Assembly: GCA_023362775.1 (NCBI GenBank)
Contig: JALMGJ010000003.1
Span: forward strand, 74,695,355 to 74,759,354
Length of the DNA stretch: 64,000 nt
From: Charina bottae
Lineage: Eukaryota; Chordata; Lepidosauria; Squamata; Charinaidae
Direction: 5' to 3'
Part shown: piece by piece, positions 31,816 through 44,241 of the stretch
Position numbering within the stretch: position 1 is the first letter of the stretch
Layout of the letters: each line of letters opens with the position of its first letter
Position numbers and translations under genes: made by a program
The notes under the pieces: generated by a model
Told to the model about the DNA's origin: nothing
Databases searched by the model: none
Seen by the model: the letters and a program-made list of their open reading frames with translations, nothing else

Positions 31816-33254
31816 GGGTTGTAATAGAAGTGCCTTCCCATGCAAATATGGATAATATTTACAGGTGGCGTAAAGGACTAGTTAAAACTCTCTTATGGGC
31901 CATGTTGGGATTCCACTCTGATTATTCGTGCTAAAAAAAAAATCTGCAATCAAGGGCAAACAACGTGATTGTTTTCATCTGCAAGTTTAATTTTTATTTG
32001 TAACTTCCATATAGGCAACAATTTAGAATCACCACACAAAACGTAGCCTAAAGCATGGATAAAAATCTAGCTTGAGAATCTCTGCTTTATATTAGTCTAC
32101 AGTTTAGAGGGGCTACCATCCATCAAATTCTCTTCAGCACCAAGTGGTTCCACAAGCAGCAAATGGATTACTAAGTAATTTCTGAGGCCAGACTGCTCCA
32201 ATGATTACCTGACCCATGAGAACGGGTCAGTATCCACTAAACCCTGAAACTAACAAAAATGAGGATGTATTGTGTTTGTGAGAGGGGATACAATGCAATG
32301 AATTCTTTCTGGCCAATGCATTTTTTCTGCAATGCATCTTACAGACTGACACAGCCTCCAACATTTCTTTTTCCCTGATTTTGTTGAATAGGAATCTTTG
32401 GAAATTATCAGTTAGACTGTAAAATATAAAAACAAAAACCTTGGCATTCTTATTTAGAATGATTTATTGTTTTTTCCCTCCAAGGAGCACACTACGGTAT
32501 ATACGATTCTCTCCCCACTCTGCATTTTTATTCTTATACCTCCTGTTTACTTCTATAAGCTGCCTTTGGTTATCACACCCACCATGGCACCCAGTGTCTG
32601 CAACTGCCATAACCGATCCTCAAAATTCCAAATGACCTCAACCATAAAAAAAAAATTAGGAACCTTCAAGAAAGACTTCAGGGCAAGATGAAAAATACAC
32701 TGAATGTGCTCAACAGTAGTACAGCAGGGGCTCCCTTTTATACTACTGATTTTAACATTGGGGAATTGCTAGAAAGAGCAAAGGCACTTGTGACTCTGGC
32801 ACTGGAATTTATAAATGAGATATATCAGCAGAGCTGCTTCCGGAAGCTTCAGTACATTGTTAGGCTGGTCTGAAGTAAATACCTTCAGCCCTCCACTTAC
32901 ATGAATGCTGAGTTTTTCCATCCTTCCTGCCCCCCTTTCCTGTTCCCTCACCATCCTAGCAATGTTACAGGAACAGAACAAAAGCAGAGGGAGCTGATGG
33001 CTGTCTCTGGCCAGGAGGCATCCTTGAAAGAAGAGCCTTGATAAATAGGGCAATGCATTCTAAATGGAAGCAGTTCTTTTAAGAAATGGGGGTAGGAGAT
33101 CTGCAGGCACTGGGCCTATATGATCTGTGTCTCATAGAATAAGTTCAAATAAATATCAGGCCCTTCAAACACACAGTTTACTTCAGCCCCAGTTCCATAA
33201 CAGCCAGCTGTTCAATTTTTCTAGCACCTCCCTTCCCTGCATAGCACCATCCTC
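31816..33254. other. Unassigned interval
   Basis: No element or exon recognised. Confidence 0.4.
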
Positions 33255-33330
33255 CCAATATTTATTATTTATTTATTTATTATTTGAATTTATCCCCGCC
33301 CATATCTACCATGGTAGACTCTGCTTGTTT
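33255..33330 (-). repeat. LINE (L2/CR1) tail fragment, minus strand
   Basis: A TTTATTTATTTATTA tract followed by TTATCCCCGCCCATATC and CATGGTAGACTCTG, the inverse of the L2-type 3' end seen at 54,680 and 63,580. Confidence 0.6.
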
Positions 33331-33440
33331 GATAGCTCATACACTCTTAAAAGCCCAAAGAGTTTTAAAATCCAGCCAAACACCATTGTAGTATGTTGAA
33401 CAATTCAGTAAAACAGAACACAAAATAGTACTGCTATCTG

Positions 33441-33512
33441 ATGGGGGCATGATGAGGCAGTTGTCAAAAAAGTCAAGACAGCAGTCATGACCATGCAATC
33501 AAAGACCCACCC
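33441..33512. mobile_element. Small palindromic DNA transposon (MITE), copy 3, left half
   Basis: GGGGGCATGATGAGGC and CAAAAAAGTCAAGACAGCAG match the left arm of the elements at 2,222 and 10,690. The right arm is missing; the LINE fragment below follows directly. Confidence 0.55.
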
Positions 33513-33950
33513 GTGTGTATTGTTCGAATGCCTGACCATCGTCTTCCAAAGCAGCTACTTTACTCCCAACTTAAGAATGGAAAACGGAATATTGGTGGAC
33601 AGCAAAAGAGATGCAAAGATACTCTCAAAGCTAATTTTAAAAAATATAATATCAGCATTGAGAACTGGGAAGCCCTAACTCATGAGCGTTTCAATTGGAG
33701 GTCAGCCTTTATTAAAGGCGCTATGGACTTTGAAGAAGCACGAGTACAGGGCGAAAGGGAGAAAAGAGCTAAAAGGAAGGCATGTCAGGCAAACCCTCAT
33801 CATGACCGTCTCCCACCCGGAAACCTATGCCCTCATTGTGGGAGGTTGTGCGGATCCAGAATTGGCCTTTACAGCCACTTACGGATCCACTGTTAAAATT
33901 TTACCCTTGGAAGACAATCTTACTCGGCTACGAGTGATCGCCAATGAATG
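33513..33950 (+). pseudogene. Non-LTR retrotransposon C-terminal zinc-finger fragment
   Basis: A frame of 127 codons (33,513-33,896) reads PKQLLYSQLKNGKRN in part (with a frame touch at the start), then a basic helical region (KDTLKANFKK, NWEALTHERFNWR, FEEARVQGEREKR) and a C-terminal C2H2-like knuckle CPHCGRLCGSRIGLYSHLRI, finishing before the typical DNLTRLRVIANE terminus, which is one frame away. This arrangement is the usual end of an RT protein in several LINE clades; which one I cannot settle from this fragment. RT and endonuclease are absent. Confidence 0.75.
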
Positions 33951-36323
33951 ACATGTGTGTGCCTCTTTAAACTCAGGATCTAACGGAGCATGGGTTCACA
34001 CAATACATTAAGCCAAAATACAGTTTGGTTGGTTGGTTGGTCTTCGCTTAGTTTACTTTGTAAATCCAACCATTGTTGTCTGTAGACCATGGTTTATCAT
34101 TTTGTGTGTGGCATAATCTCAGATAATAGTGGTTTATTTTGCAGATTTTAAAAAAGGGAGCCTGGCTTAATATATTGTGTGAATCAGGCCACTGACAATA
34201 AATCTGATTTCAAAGATACCTAGATACTCAATTAGTTATTCCTCAAACTACAAACCTTTCCACTCACCAATCAACCTTGGCAAAGCTATCATTTGCAGCA
34301 AAAGTTGCAAGTCCTGTAACGTTCTAGAATATTCCAGACTGGGCATCAATGCATTCCTAGCTATATTCTTTGAGAACGCCATTGCTGCTAGCTAGTGCTA
34401 AAGCAACTTTTTTGTATAAGCTCTTGTGCTCCTTGGACTCTTGATCTTCAGCTTCACATATTGCTTTCCAGGCTACTGGTCCTATCTTTTCTCGGTGTAT
34501 TAGATAATTGTTTCTGACCCATTGCATGCTATCTTTAGCATAACCAGCCATATACCTGATACCTTCCTCTGCAACAGCAACTTGACCCAACTCTTGGGCT
34601 TCTCAACCTCAGTTTTGGGGATCCCAGTCATCATCTATGGCCCAAAGAAGACGAGGGGTGTTTGGGTGTGTGGGATGTGCTGAGCTAGCAATAGACATGA
34701 TTTGTTTTATTTTCTTAAACAGAGTCAGCTGTAACTTTGAGGGTGTGTTAAAATGCAATGGGACAAGATAGTCAAGCTGCCCAACCTTGATGTTTTATTA
34801 CCTGCCTCTGAGCGATGATCTCTGCTATAAGGTGGGTCAGTCTCAGCTATGCTATGCTGCAGTGCCATCCTATGGTCACCAAAGCTGGAATTGCAGTTCT
34901 TCTTTTCAGTTAGGACCATATGAATAGCCACTTAGGGGTCTGGCTGGCTTTACATTCATTTTCCTCCAAGAAGGGGTCTTCTAAGTAATTTTCGTAGAGG
35001 AAGGGACAGCCACCTGTAATTAGCATGGGAATATCATTTGGATAAATATGTGATCTAATTAGGACAACAAAACTGAATATTTAGATGCTGAAATGGCTAT
35101 ACCTAAAGGTACTAAGGAGAAATGACCCTAGAATTAATTTTAAGCAGTGTTCATGAACTGGTGAGAAATGTGATAGTTGCTGAGCCAACTGAAAACAGTG
35201 CCCATAGTGCTATAAAATTCAACATACAGTATATATGTGTGCATGTGAGAAAAATTGCTAAGATACAATGCAATCATATTCAACATCAAAGAAAAAAAGG
35301 AAATTTCTCAGAACAAGAGGACTAATAAAAAGGATGTTGAAAGAGACAGTAAAAAAAATCTCCCAATGCTTAGCGGTTTTTGCAGCTAGAAAGTACACCA
35401 TAAATCACAGCATGAAACCATCAAGACACAGACTGCTAGTTGCTTCTGTTCTTCAGACTCCATTCTTGAGATAAGGGTTGGATATCTATCCATCCACTTC
35501 CTTTGTGAAAACAGATGCAAAGGATGGAAAATAGCAATGAGAAGAGCTAAAATTCTAGACTTTATCAGTAAATGAAAACGTAGGGAATCACTGGATCTAA
35601 TGTTCTTAAAATATTTTAAAGTTAAATTTTAGATCTAACCATTTTTCACATTATTATTGAGATCAGCTTTTGCAACACAAATCTTAAAAGCACTCAGGGT
35701 AAAGGGAACAGGGGAAATTGAAGAAATCACTGGTCTATTATTGCATTTCTCTGTAAAGTGGTAGAAAATATTAAAGACAATTAAGTGCATGGTTTGTGAA
35801 AAAGTAATGCACTATCTTTTAAAGATGAGGGTATAAATCTTGTAAGGGTGATTGAATAGATACTGCACAACTGGATTTTCAAAATGTTCAACAAAGGCCC
35901 AAACTCTTCTATAACCTTAACACCCAATAATGTACTTAATAATGGGATTCAACAATATTCTAAGACACAGAGGGGTTAAAATTTTTCAGTCCATTTTGGG
36001 TGGGGGTTAAGCCAAAGGAAAGGGAGTAAGAGGCCTTTGGGAGGCAAGACATTCACATTTATTCCTTTCTTAACCCCCAAACCCTGAGAAATGGCCTGAA
36101 AGCATGCCATCAAAATATAGTGGCAGAACAGCCAAAGTTAGGTCCATAATTTTGGCCTGACTGGGTGGACAATTGTAGGAATTAGATATAAATGGGAGTT
36201 GTTTGGCCTTCCAGATGCTTCTTGTTCTCATTCTCGCCTCTTCATTGGGGAAAGAACCTGGAAAATTACACATTAAAAGTTGGCAATTTTGCTGCCAGAT
36301 TGTGACACTGCAGTCTTGGGCAC
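33951..36323. other. Unassigned interval
   Basis: No recognised repeat or exon. A minus-strand frame at 34,357-34,590 (77 residues, rich in K/E/A, with WKAICEAEDQES) has protein-like composition but matches nothing I know. Confidence 0.35.
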
Positions 36324-36567
36324 AGGAGCTGGTTTGGTGTAGTGGTTATGGCACCAGGCTAGGAACTGGGAGACTGTGAGTTCTAGTCCCACCTTAGGCA
36401 CAAAGCCAATTGGTTGACATCAGGCCACTCACTTTCTCTTAGCCCTAGGAAGGAGGCAATGGCAAACCACTTCTGAAATCTTGCCAAGCAAACTTCAGGG
36501 ACTTGTCCAGGTAGTCAGTCACCAGGAGTCAAAAACTGACTTGAAGACACACACACACAAAAAAGTT
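36324..36567 (+). mobile_element. tRNA-derived SINE with 8-bp target duplication
   Basis: tRNA-like head GGAGCTGGTTTGGTGTAGTG with A-box-like TGGTGTAGTGG and B-box-like GAGTTCTAGTCCC, a central AGGAGGCAATGGCAAACCAC block, and a tail AGTCAAAAACTGACTTGAAG related to the BovB-type end, then an (AC)n/A run. Flanked by TTGGGCAC at 36,316-36,323 and 36,568-36,575. Same broad family as 41,885-41,990. Confidence 0.88.
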
Positions 36568-36863
36568 TTGGGCACTATGGGTCACATATGGCCCATAGAC
36601 TATGAGTTTCCCACCGCTGAGGTGAATACACACCTTCTCTTATGGATCAGTGAGTGACTGAACAACAGGAAGCAAAAAAATAGGAATAAATGGACAGCTC
36701 CCCCCAGTAGAAGATTGTAATATTGGGGTCTTTGAAAATCTGTTTTGGGAATAATATTTGTCTATTTGCCCATACAACTTGGGTGACCACGTTGCTGATA
36801 ACAGTTTTTTAAACATCACATTGATAATGTCTGAGATGACGTTGGGAGAAGTATTATCTAAGT

Positions 36864-36991
36864 CAGTGTTTCTCAACCTCAGCAATTTTCAGATGTGTGG
36901 ACTTCAACTCCCAGAATTCCAGCATGCTGGCTGGGGAATTCTGGGAGTTGAAGTCCACCTATCTTAAAGTTGTTGAGGCTGAGAAACACTG
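36864..36991. mobile_element. Palindromic hAT MITE, CAGTGTTTCTCAACC family, copy 1
   Basis: A nearly perfect hairpin: the left arm (CAGTGTTTCTCAACCTC, then GTGGACTTCAACTCCCAGAA) is the inverse of the right arm. Flanks ATCTAAGT and ATCTAAGC match at 7 of 8, which supports an 8-bp hAT duplication. 128 bp, arms about 60 bp. Confidence 0.88.
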
Positions 36992-37587
36992 ATCTAAGCC
37001 ATTAGAGTCTGAGACATTTGTATTATATTCAATATGAACGAAAAGCTTACCTATAGTGTATTATCTCGAAAACCTTCCTCCCAAACTTACTTTTCTTCTT
37101 CTGTATGTGGAGATACATAGTTTAAGAAGTCATTTGTCTCTCCTATTGAAATATCTAATCTGTTTGTAGTAAGCCTAGTAATTATTTTGTCTGTAGAAAC
37201 TTCTGGCTATAGAATGTCAATAATTTTCATCTCTTTGGCTTCCTTAACTGGTTTCAAGGTCCCAGAACGACTTCTAAGCCTTTTCTTTTTTCCCATAAAA
37301 TAAATTGTTCTAAGAACAGGCTTCTTTCTTGGCTAAACAAGAGAGATCCTTTGCATGCTGCTCACCTCTCAGAGTGGGGTTGTGCTCATAGGAAAAAATG
37401 AACTGACGTGCAAAGGCTGTACAAATTCTACATAAAGATTTCACCAGTATTTATTATGTCTCATGTATAGCATGTTCCACTTAGAATGCACTGTACTTTG
37501 GACTTCCAGAACTCATAAAAGACAAGAAAGGGTACAGAAAAGGACATCCAAACTAATTAGAGGGTGGGGAACACACTCCTGTGAGGA
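36992..37587. other. Unassigned interval
   Basis: Nothing recognised. Confidence 0.4.
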
Positions 37588-38190
37588 GGGTTACATCGAT
37601 TTATTTATTTAATTTAATGTGTATAGCCACCCATCTCAAGCCAGTGACTCTGGGCAGCAAACACTAAAAAAAAGATTAAAACAATAAATACAATACAAAA
37701 ATAAATTAAATGCAAATAGCAGCCAAGAGATGTTATAAACTCTCAGTGTCAGCACAACCAAGAAACGGGGCCATTCACACACTCGGGCCCCCAGGCCCAG
37801 GCACATAGCAAGGTCTTCAAGGCCTTAGAAAAGGCCAGCAGGGTTGGGGCCATACTACTCTCAGGGGGGAGGATGTTCCAGAGAGCAAGAGCTATAGCAG
37901 AAAAGGCACATCTCCTAGTCCCCGCCAGCCAACATTCCTTGGCTGACGGGACCCGGAGCATGCCCATCCTGCCGGACTGTATTGGACAGGTAGAAACAAC
38001 TGGGAGAAGATGGTTCTTCAGGTAACCCTGTCCCAAGCCATGTAGGGCTTTAAAGGTGACAACCAGCACCTTGAATTTCACCCAGAAACACACTGGCAAC
38101 CAATGCAGTGCCCGAAGCAGTGGTGTTACATGTGCCAAATAGCCGACATCATTTACAACCTGTGCAACTGCATTCTGTACCAGCTAAAGT
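37588..38190 (-). mobile_element. L2/CR1-clade LINE, 3' end with RT C-terminus
   Basis: The minus-strand frame 37,749-38,138 matches the two other copies in the window: HVTPLLRALHWLPVCFWVKF, VTFKALHGLG, RRCAFSAIALALWNILPPE and LLAFSKALKTLL. The 3' end runs to a TTTATTTATTTAATTT tract at 37,590. More diverged than 56,500-57,395. Confidence 0.85.
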
Positions 38191-38444
38191 TTAAATTAAA
38201 AGTTTAAAATTTTAACAATAGAAGACAAACCAAGTAAAGGACAGCATGAAAAAAATAAAGGGCAGTATGAAATAAGTAGAAATATTTTCATTGTTTTTCA
38301 TAATAGTAGAAAGTGAGTTCAGCCAGTGAGTTCTGCATACTGTATTCAGAACTTTAGAACAGAAAAAAGGGATTTCATCAAGCAGCACATGTTTATACTA
38401 TAGAATTTAGCTACAGCTCAATGAAGTGATAGCCACCAACTTGG

Positions 38445-38740
38445 ACAGCTTTACTGGCTATTGGAAGATTTCTGGCCCAATTCAAAATGCAAGTTATTAC
38501 TTTTAAAGCCCTGTACATCATAATGCTTTGTCAGAATAGAATCTGACCATCCGGTTTGGACAGCCAGAGAAACCCACCGCTCCCTTCTTGCGAGCTACAT
38601 GGGGTATAGCTTGTAGACAAGGAGACAGGCCTTTCAAGTGATGGGTTGCTGGGAGAAATCTATTGCCACCATACTTTACTGTCTGATTTGCCACAGTGAG
38701 AAAAGAATAGTGGACTGCATGGCCTTTGGTCTGATCCAAG
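38445..38740 (+). mobile_element. Decayed CR1/L2 RT C-terminal fragment
   Basis: Plus-strand pieces in shifting frames: a tryptophan-rich segment like LYWLL, then QFKMQVITFKALY (about 38,475-38,515) and a later SLLASYMG-like segment, all corresponding to the region HWLPVxxRxxFKxLxxTFKALHG of LINE RTs. Confidence 0.5.
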
Positions 38741-40565
38741 ATGGTTGTCCTTATAAATCAGCATCATTAGGCTGATGGTACAAACCCTCTGGAGTATCCT
38801 TAGCCCCATCTTCCCTTATTTCATGCTGGCAGAAGTAAATAAGCCAATAGACAATTCATATCCCTTTCCTGGAGCCCACTATCTAAAATTGTTTACACTG
38901 TCTCCAGAGTCCTGACAAGATGAACCATAAAATCACAGGATACTTTCACACAAGATGCTTGCAGCATTCCTGGATTTGCTCAGCACATTTGTAATTCTAT
39001 ACTGTCTTTAGTATATGAGCTGACTCATCTCAAACTGAATTGTAATGCAACAGGAACCATTCTGAAGTCAGTTTTCAACTGGAAAGTCTGGAGGTCTGCA
39101 GAGTTAGGGACAGGTACTTCCACATTGCAATTAAATTTTATCTCACCCTTCCTCCCACCTCCTGAGTTTCAGTTGCCCTGGCAAGGACAAGAAGAATGTT
39201 GGCTTGACAGCTTTGCAGCTCCATCTCAGTTACCCTGAAGAGAACAAGAATGAAATTGGCAAAATTCTGTCTCCTTTTCTTATGGGAGGGAAGCAGTATG
39301 CAAAATGCTAAGAGGATTGGGTTTTATTTTTATTTCTTCCCTTTTGTGTGGAGTAGTGATGAGGAGAATTTTTTTTCCTATGGATATGATTTATTTTTTT
39401 TCTAGAGAACTTAGGAACATTTCTCTCCATTAAATTTAATGTGTTATTTTCAATCTACTTCTTGAACCTATAAATATAATTTTGAACTTTGTTTGTCTTA
39501 TAGAGTATTAGAAATCCCACCCAATTTTGTGTCATCTGAAAATTTGTTAAGTATTCCTTTCATCTCTTCAGCCATGAAGAAAAATATTGAGGAGTACCAG
39601 ATTCAGGATCAAACTTCATGGCATGCAACTTGATACCTCCACCACTGAGAAGTACTCTTTGAGTACAGTTTTCAAGCTGGCTATGAATCCAGCTCATAGA
39701 CATGCGATCTGGCCCAATTTGATTGTCTTGTTAATCAGAATGTCTGATGTGCTTTGTCAACTCCTTTGCTTAAGTTAAGGTATATTATGTTTATAGCATT
39801 ACCACATTTCACCAAGAAAGTTGTCTAATAAAGAATGAAATAAATGTAGCTTGACAAGACTTGTTTTTGTCAAATCTATGCTAACCTCCAGCAATTACTG
39901 CATTGCTTTCAAAGTGGTTGTAGATTAATCATTTTATTATGTACTTTAAAATTTTCCCATATATCAATGCCAGATTGACTGTAAATCCCTGAATTGTTCA
40001 TTTCCCATTTTTGAAGACTTGAGCTGGAATCCTACTTCTTTAATCATCTCATAACTGCTTGAGTGACACACATCTCTCTTCTAAGGCATTGGAAAAGGAA
40101 GAAATTAAAATCGTGGGAGTCAGTGAAAGCTGTCAGTGATCAGCTGTTTTGCTGCTAACAGCTTGTATCTGCTGTACAGTCGTGAAATATAGATCAAGAG
40201 GAATATTTTCTGTGTGCTGCCCAGGGTTATTGGTACAATATGGGTGGTTCTATAAGTCTTTTTAAACAAACAAATCAATAAAACATTTTTACTTCGTAAG
40301 ACATAAAGATAAGATGAGTGGAAGGAAAAAATGCACATGGAGCTACTTCTCCTTGCAAGATCTGCCTTCATCTAAGGAACGCAAAAGGAGCCACTCCCAG
40401 CCAGAAGATGCCTTTCCACACTCCCCTTCACTGCTACAGGAAGAAGGCTCTAGTGTTGCCTCTCCTATCAGCTAGATAAGGTGAGATGCTGCTAAGGGCC
40501 CCTCCAGCCCTGGAAACAACCCTCACCTTTCTGATCCACTTCCTATCATTTCCAAATGCTGATCA
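38741..40565. other. Unassigned AT-rich interval
   Basis: No repeat family, exon or RNA recognised. Confidence 0.4.
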
Positions 40566-40834
40566 TGTTAGCCCTTCGAGGTAGTCCGGACAAGAAGCAC
40601 AACTATGAGTACTATCTCTATCTTTATTGTAAGGTTACATTAACAGAATCTTGCAAGACTGAAAGCATTCCTCCCCTCCTTTCCTTTTACTCTCTGGAAA
40701 AGTAGGGAGGGTCCCTTCTGAAATGCTTCCCATGTCCCTTTTCCTTCTGTGGGCTGAGATAACTTTTGCATGATGGTTGTCTAGTCTGTGGGTCTTCCTC
40801 TTGTCTCCCAAGGTCATTCCCACATACCATTACA
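40566..40834 (-). mobile_element. Solo LTR, family TGTAATGG, copy 2
   Basis: 269 bp; in minus orientation it starts TGTAATGGTATGTGGG and ends GGGCTAACA, with a perfect 5-bp duplication GATCA (40,561-40,565 and 40,835-40,839). Shares CTTGCAAGATTCTGTTAATG and CAATAAAG with the copy at 30,560. Confidence 0.92.
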
Positions 40835-41675
40835 GATCATGACCAAAATTATGTCTGAGTTTCTCATGATGCCCCATGGGTGCAGCTGCCTGTTGGGAAT
40901 GACAATAAAAACCCCTCTAGCATGTATGCTATGTATGCATGGCTCAATTCAGTGTTACAACGCCCAGTTCTTGGTGGCTGTAGAGGTCTATAGACTTGTG
41001 TACTGCACAAGGATGTACACTTCAGCTGTGATGAATCATTTACTAGTATATATGCAGTTTCATCACATCTTTCTGTTTAGATATGGTCATCTGAAAATAA
41101 AATGGCAAAGAATCTACCCTTTCAAACAGGGAAAGCCACTGCTCTAGTTTCCCAGTCTCAAATTAACTCCACTGTTCAGCTGCATTTAAGCAAAACCAGT
41201 TGCCATGGCCACGACAGGGGCTTCTAGATACAGGGAATGAGGCAATCAGTTAAAACGAATAGCCAGCGAGCTCATGCTTGCTGTGGGTTACATCTGAAGT
41301 TCATTCACTTGTTATACCTAATGGACTGGATTGCCTGTGAATTGGAAATGAAAATTTTGTCTCTTTCAGCGGCTAGAGTTGGAAGCAGGCGAGAAAGTCA
41401 GAGAGAATGTCATATTAAAGCATTAGCTGCTGCAACCAGCGTCAAGAGCTAACAAAACTGCAAAACATGACAGCTGGCTGTGCCTTGGGCAAGCAAGTGG
41501 CAGAATCATAAGCCTGACCATGTAGAGTAATTCTTCAAAAGGTGCCTATAATATTTAGTCCTAGCATATGGTCCATTAGCATCAGTTCTTAGGTTTGATT
41601 ACAGATTCTTAAGTAGCCAGAATTATTTTAATTTCACAGTTCTAATAGTTTTTGCCTACAGCATTTCCAAGGCTG
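40835..41675. other. Unassigned, possible conserved non-coding DNA
   Basis: 41,240-41,520 is complex, non-repetitive sequence with no stop-free support for coding beyond a 71-codon frame. Conservation cannot be judged from one sequence. Confidence 0.3.
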
Positions 41676-41729
<54 letters not shown>

Positions 41730-41730
41730 T
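41676..41730. repeat. (ATT)n microsatellite
   Basis: About 18 uninterrupted trinucleotide units, followed by GAATTTATTTGCCTCCC, which resembles the end of a LINE tail. Confidence 0.97.
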
Positions 41731-41884
41731 GAATTTATTTGCCTCCCAACTCCAAAAAATATCATTTTTTCAAAATAGTTAATATGGTAATATACTATGG
41801 TATGTTATATGGAAATATATCACAGGAGTAGACTTGGGAGACCACCAAGAAATCAAGTGGCCCAAAAACATTTTCACAAAATGT

Positions 41885-41990
41885 GAAAAAACAATCCCAG
41901 AAGGAGGTAAAGGCAAACCACATTCATATTGTTACCAAAAAACCTATGGGGATGTTTTATGATGTCATCGAGAGTCAAGCTCAATTTAAG
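41885..41990 (+). mobile_element. tRNA-type SINE, 3' half
   Basis: GAGGTAAAGGCAAACCACAT, TTGTTACCAAAAAACCTATG and GAGAGTCAAGCTCAATTTAAG correspond to the central block and BovB-like tail of the SINE at 36,324. The head is missing. Confidence 0.65.
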
Positions 41991-42180
41991 GGAATCTTTC
42001 AGTCTTGTCTGGGCTCAGAAGCTAACCAGGGTAATGACCTGGTAATATTTGGTTGGGACATCTCCATGGTATTTCATGGTTATAGGCTAGACTGGGAAGT
42101 TTAAAAAATATCCTGTAATGTTCTCAAAGATCCGTATATCTGAAGTTATTGTGAGTTCGGCTTGACTTGAAGGAGAAGTG
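41991..42180 (+). mobile_element. 5S rRNA-derived SINE or 5S pseudogene
   Basis: 41,995-42,088 aligns by eye with the 3' two thirds of vertebrate 5S rRNA: CTTGTCTGGGCTCAGAAGCT, AACCAGGGT, CCTGGTAATATTTGG, TTGGGACATCTCCATGG and TATAGGC, which covers the internal promoter region (A box, intermediate element and C box) with mutations. Sequence then runs to GTGAGTTCGGCTTGACTTGA (about 42,150), a SINE-like tail related to the Sauria SINEs. The 5S head plus that tail indicates a SINE3-type element rather than a plain pseudogene; too diverged to be a working 5S gene. Confidence 0.7.
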
Positions 42181-42311
42181 ATAGTTTTATTAATGTACAC
42201 ACAGACATAGCAAAGATAACAATAGTGCAAAATCTTCCGGTTTTTATTTTGGGAAGTGGGTTAAATATCCACTCCAAAATTAACATTGTTGATTGTATAT
42301 TATGGATATTT

Positions 42312-42400
42312 TACTGTTGATTGTCATTGTAAACCCCCATGAGTTTGTAGCTAATGAGGCAGCATATAAATGGAATTAATGAACAAATAAATTACATACG
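42312..42400 (+). repeat. LINE (L2/CR1) 3'-end-like fragment
   Basis: GATTGTCATTGTAAACC, GCAGCATATAAATGGAAT and AACAAATAAATTA have the order of a CR1/L2 3' terminus. Confidence 0.45.
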
Positions 42401-43314
42401 TGCACAGTATTTGTGTTAATGAGTGTTTAATGTAAGAATGAGACTAGGTGATTGGTCTCAGGCTGGGCTCTTGGCATTCCCCCTTCTCTTCCAGCATGGC
42501 CATGGGAACTGAGAAACTTCCACTTTTGTACCGAGGCCCCCTCAACGGTATACACATGTGGGCCAGTGGAAAGAAAGAAGGTGGAGGTCAAGTACGATAC
42601 TTTTTTCTGAGCTTACTTTTCAGATTTCTTTATGCAGGATTTTTGCCTGTTTCTGTCTCTATTTTCCTTCTAGCCACAAGTGAAAACGTTTTCATATACC
42701 CTCACCAAATTTTATATATTATGGCAGAATCTTATTGCTTCTGTGTTTTAAGTTATTTGTATTGTCAGCTATTTTACTGTTTTATTCTTGCTCTGTGAGC
42801 TTTGCCTGAATCACAGCTATCAATGTTAGACAGGAGATGTATTTATTTCAATATCTACACCACAGTAGGGTAGAATATAGATGGTGCTTTGCTGTTGGAG
42901 CAATAGCCACTTTCTTGTGGAGCTCCTCCTAGTGCCTCTTACCTGTTGATTTCTTACAAAGAAGGATGGAGTAAGTGGGTTGAGCTTTATTCTATGTAGC
43001 ACTTGTATTTTAAGTGATAGTATATCCATCTAATACAAGTTTAAATTATATCTTAATGTTAGAAACCCCCAAGTGTATATACTTTGTCATTTTAAATATA
43101 CTGATAGATTTAGGGTTTCTGCTTTGTTTGTTTTTTAAAGCAGAACCCATGTTAGTTTACCCCTCTAGTACACAGTGATATACCTCTGTTTTACACCACT
43201 TTGCCTTTAGTCCTTGTGTGAGCATGGTATTAGTCTGAACCATCCAGTCTGAACCCCTGCCTGATTCACCAATATAATCTGCAGTAGAACCATTAGTTCT
43301 CATCTTTATCTCCA
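42401..43314. other. Unassigned; one weak exon-like segment
   Basis: 42,482-42,600 starts with a pyrimidine-rich CTTCTCTTCCAG, which could be a splice acceptor, followed by an open frame with MAMGTEKLPLLYRGPLNG. It could equally be chance; no protein family is recognised. Confidence 0.2.

Positions 43315-43361
<47 letters not shown>
43315..43361. repeat. (GAT)n microsatellite
   Basis: About 15 uninterrupted ATG/GAT units. Confidence 0.97.
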
Positions 43362-43887
43362 ATATAACATCAACTAACAAACCTCCTTAGTGGTTCACAA
43401 TAAAAAAAATGCATACTTGGAAAGCTCAGAAGCAGGCTATTCTGATGTTATACACTGAGATGGATAACCTTTTTTTACTGGAGTCCACATGTCCTCCTCC
43501 TACCTTTACTGGAGACTACAGGGGATGAGGCCAGGGATGTTGGTGGGGCTAACATTTTTAGATTTGCTTTTTGGGCTTGGGGTGGCATTAAGGGGCAAAA
43601 ATGGTGCCTTAAGCCTAGCTTAAGAATGTCCATAATGTGCAGTTCCACCCATTTGGGCCGGGGGTCTAGGAGCAGGAAGTGGTTATTAGGAGCTGCATGT
43701 GGTACACGTACTTTATACCCTTATATACCATGTGCTCTTATCATATTTGTTAGAGAGCTGTATCCTCTTGAACATGGAAGTTCCATTGTTGGCGATCACC
43801 CAAACTGGTAACCAGTGTAAAACTTTGTGGAGATGAGCTTCATACTCTGATTATGCAATGCTACATTTTGTTTAGTATGCCCTATGA

Positions 43888-44149
43888 CAGAGCTTTCCAA
43901 ACTGTGTGTCGCGACACAAAAGTGTGTCGCCACACACAGTCTGGTGTGTCGCCACACAACACGGAAGCGCTGATCATCATCAGCGCTTCCGGGTTTTCCC
44001 GCGGCGACACACCAACGGCGGCACGCAAAAACTGAAAGCGGCAGCAGCACTTCTGGGTTTTTGCGCGCTGCCACACTTCCGGGTTTTCCTGCGGTGACAC
44101 ACCAACGCCGGTTGGTGTGTCACCACGGGAAAAACTTTGGAAAGCCCTG
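43888..44149. mobile_element. hAT MITE, CAGAGCTTTCC family, copy 2 (alternative interior)
   Basis: Ends CAGAGCTTTCCAAAC and CTTTGGAAAGCCCTG, with a perfect 8-bp duplication CCCTATGA (43,880-43,887 and 44,150-44,157). The interior is unrelated to copies 1 and 3: it contains inverted and direct repeats of GCGCTTCCGGGTTTT and ACACCAACG type, forming nested hairpins. Confidence 0.95.
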
Positions 44150-44241
44150 CCCTATGATAATTCACTGGGTGATACAAATCTAGTATTTTCAGCAAAAAAT
44201 ATTTATATTTATCTTCTCTACCAGATTCTCAGATACATAAT

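Noticed and set aside
34357..34590. 77-residue minus-strand frame with protein-like composition
   Set aside because: No recognisable domain, no splice or start context; kept only as a note in the interval entry.
41991..42090. Functional 5S rRNA gene
   Set aside because: Many substitutions in the internal promoter, missing 5' third, and a SINE-like tail.
42482..42600. Possible exon after a CTTCTCTTCCAG acceptor-like site
   Set aside because: No known protein match, no clear donor site and no neighbouring exons.
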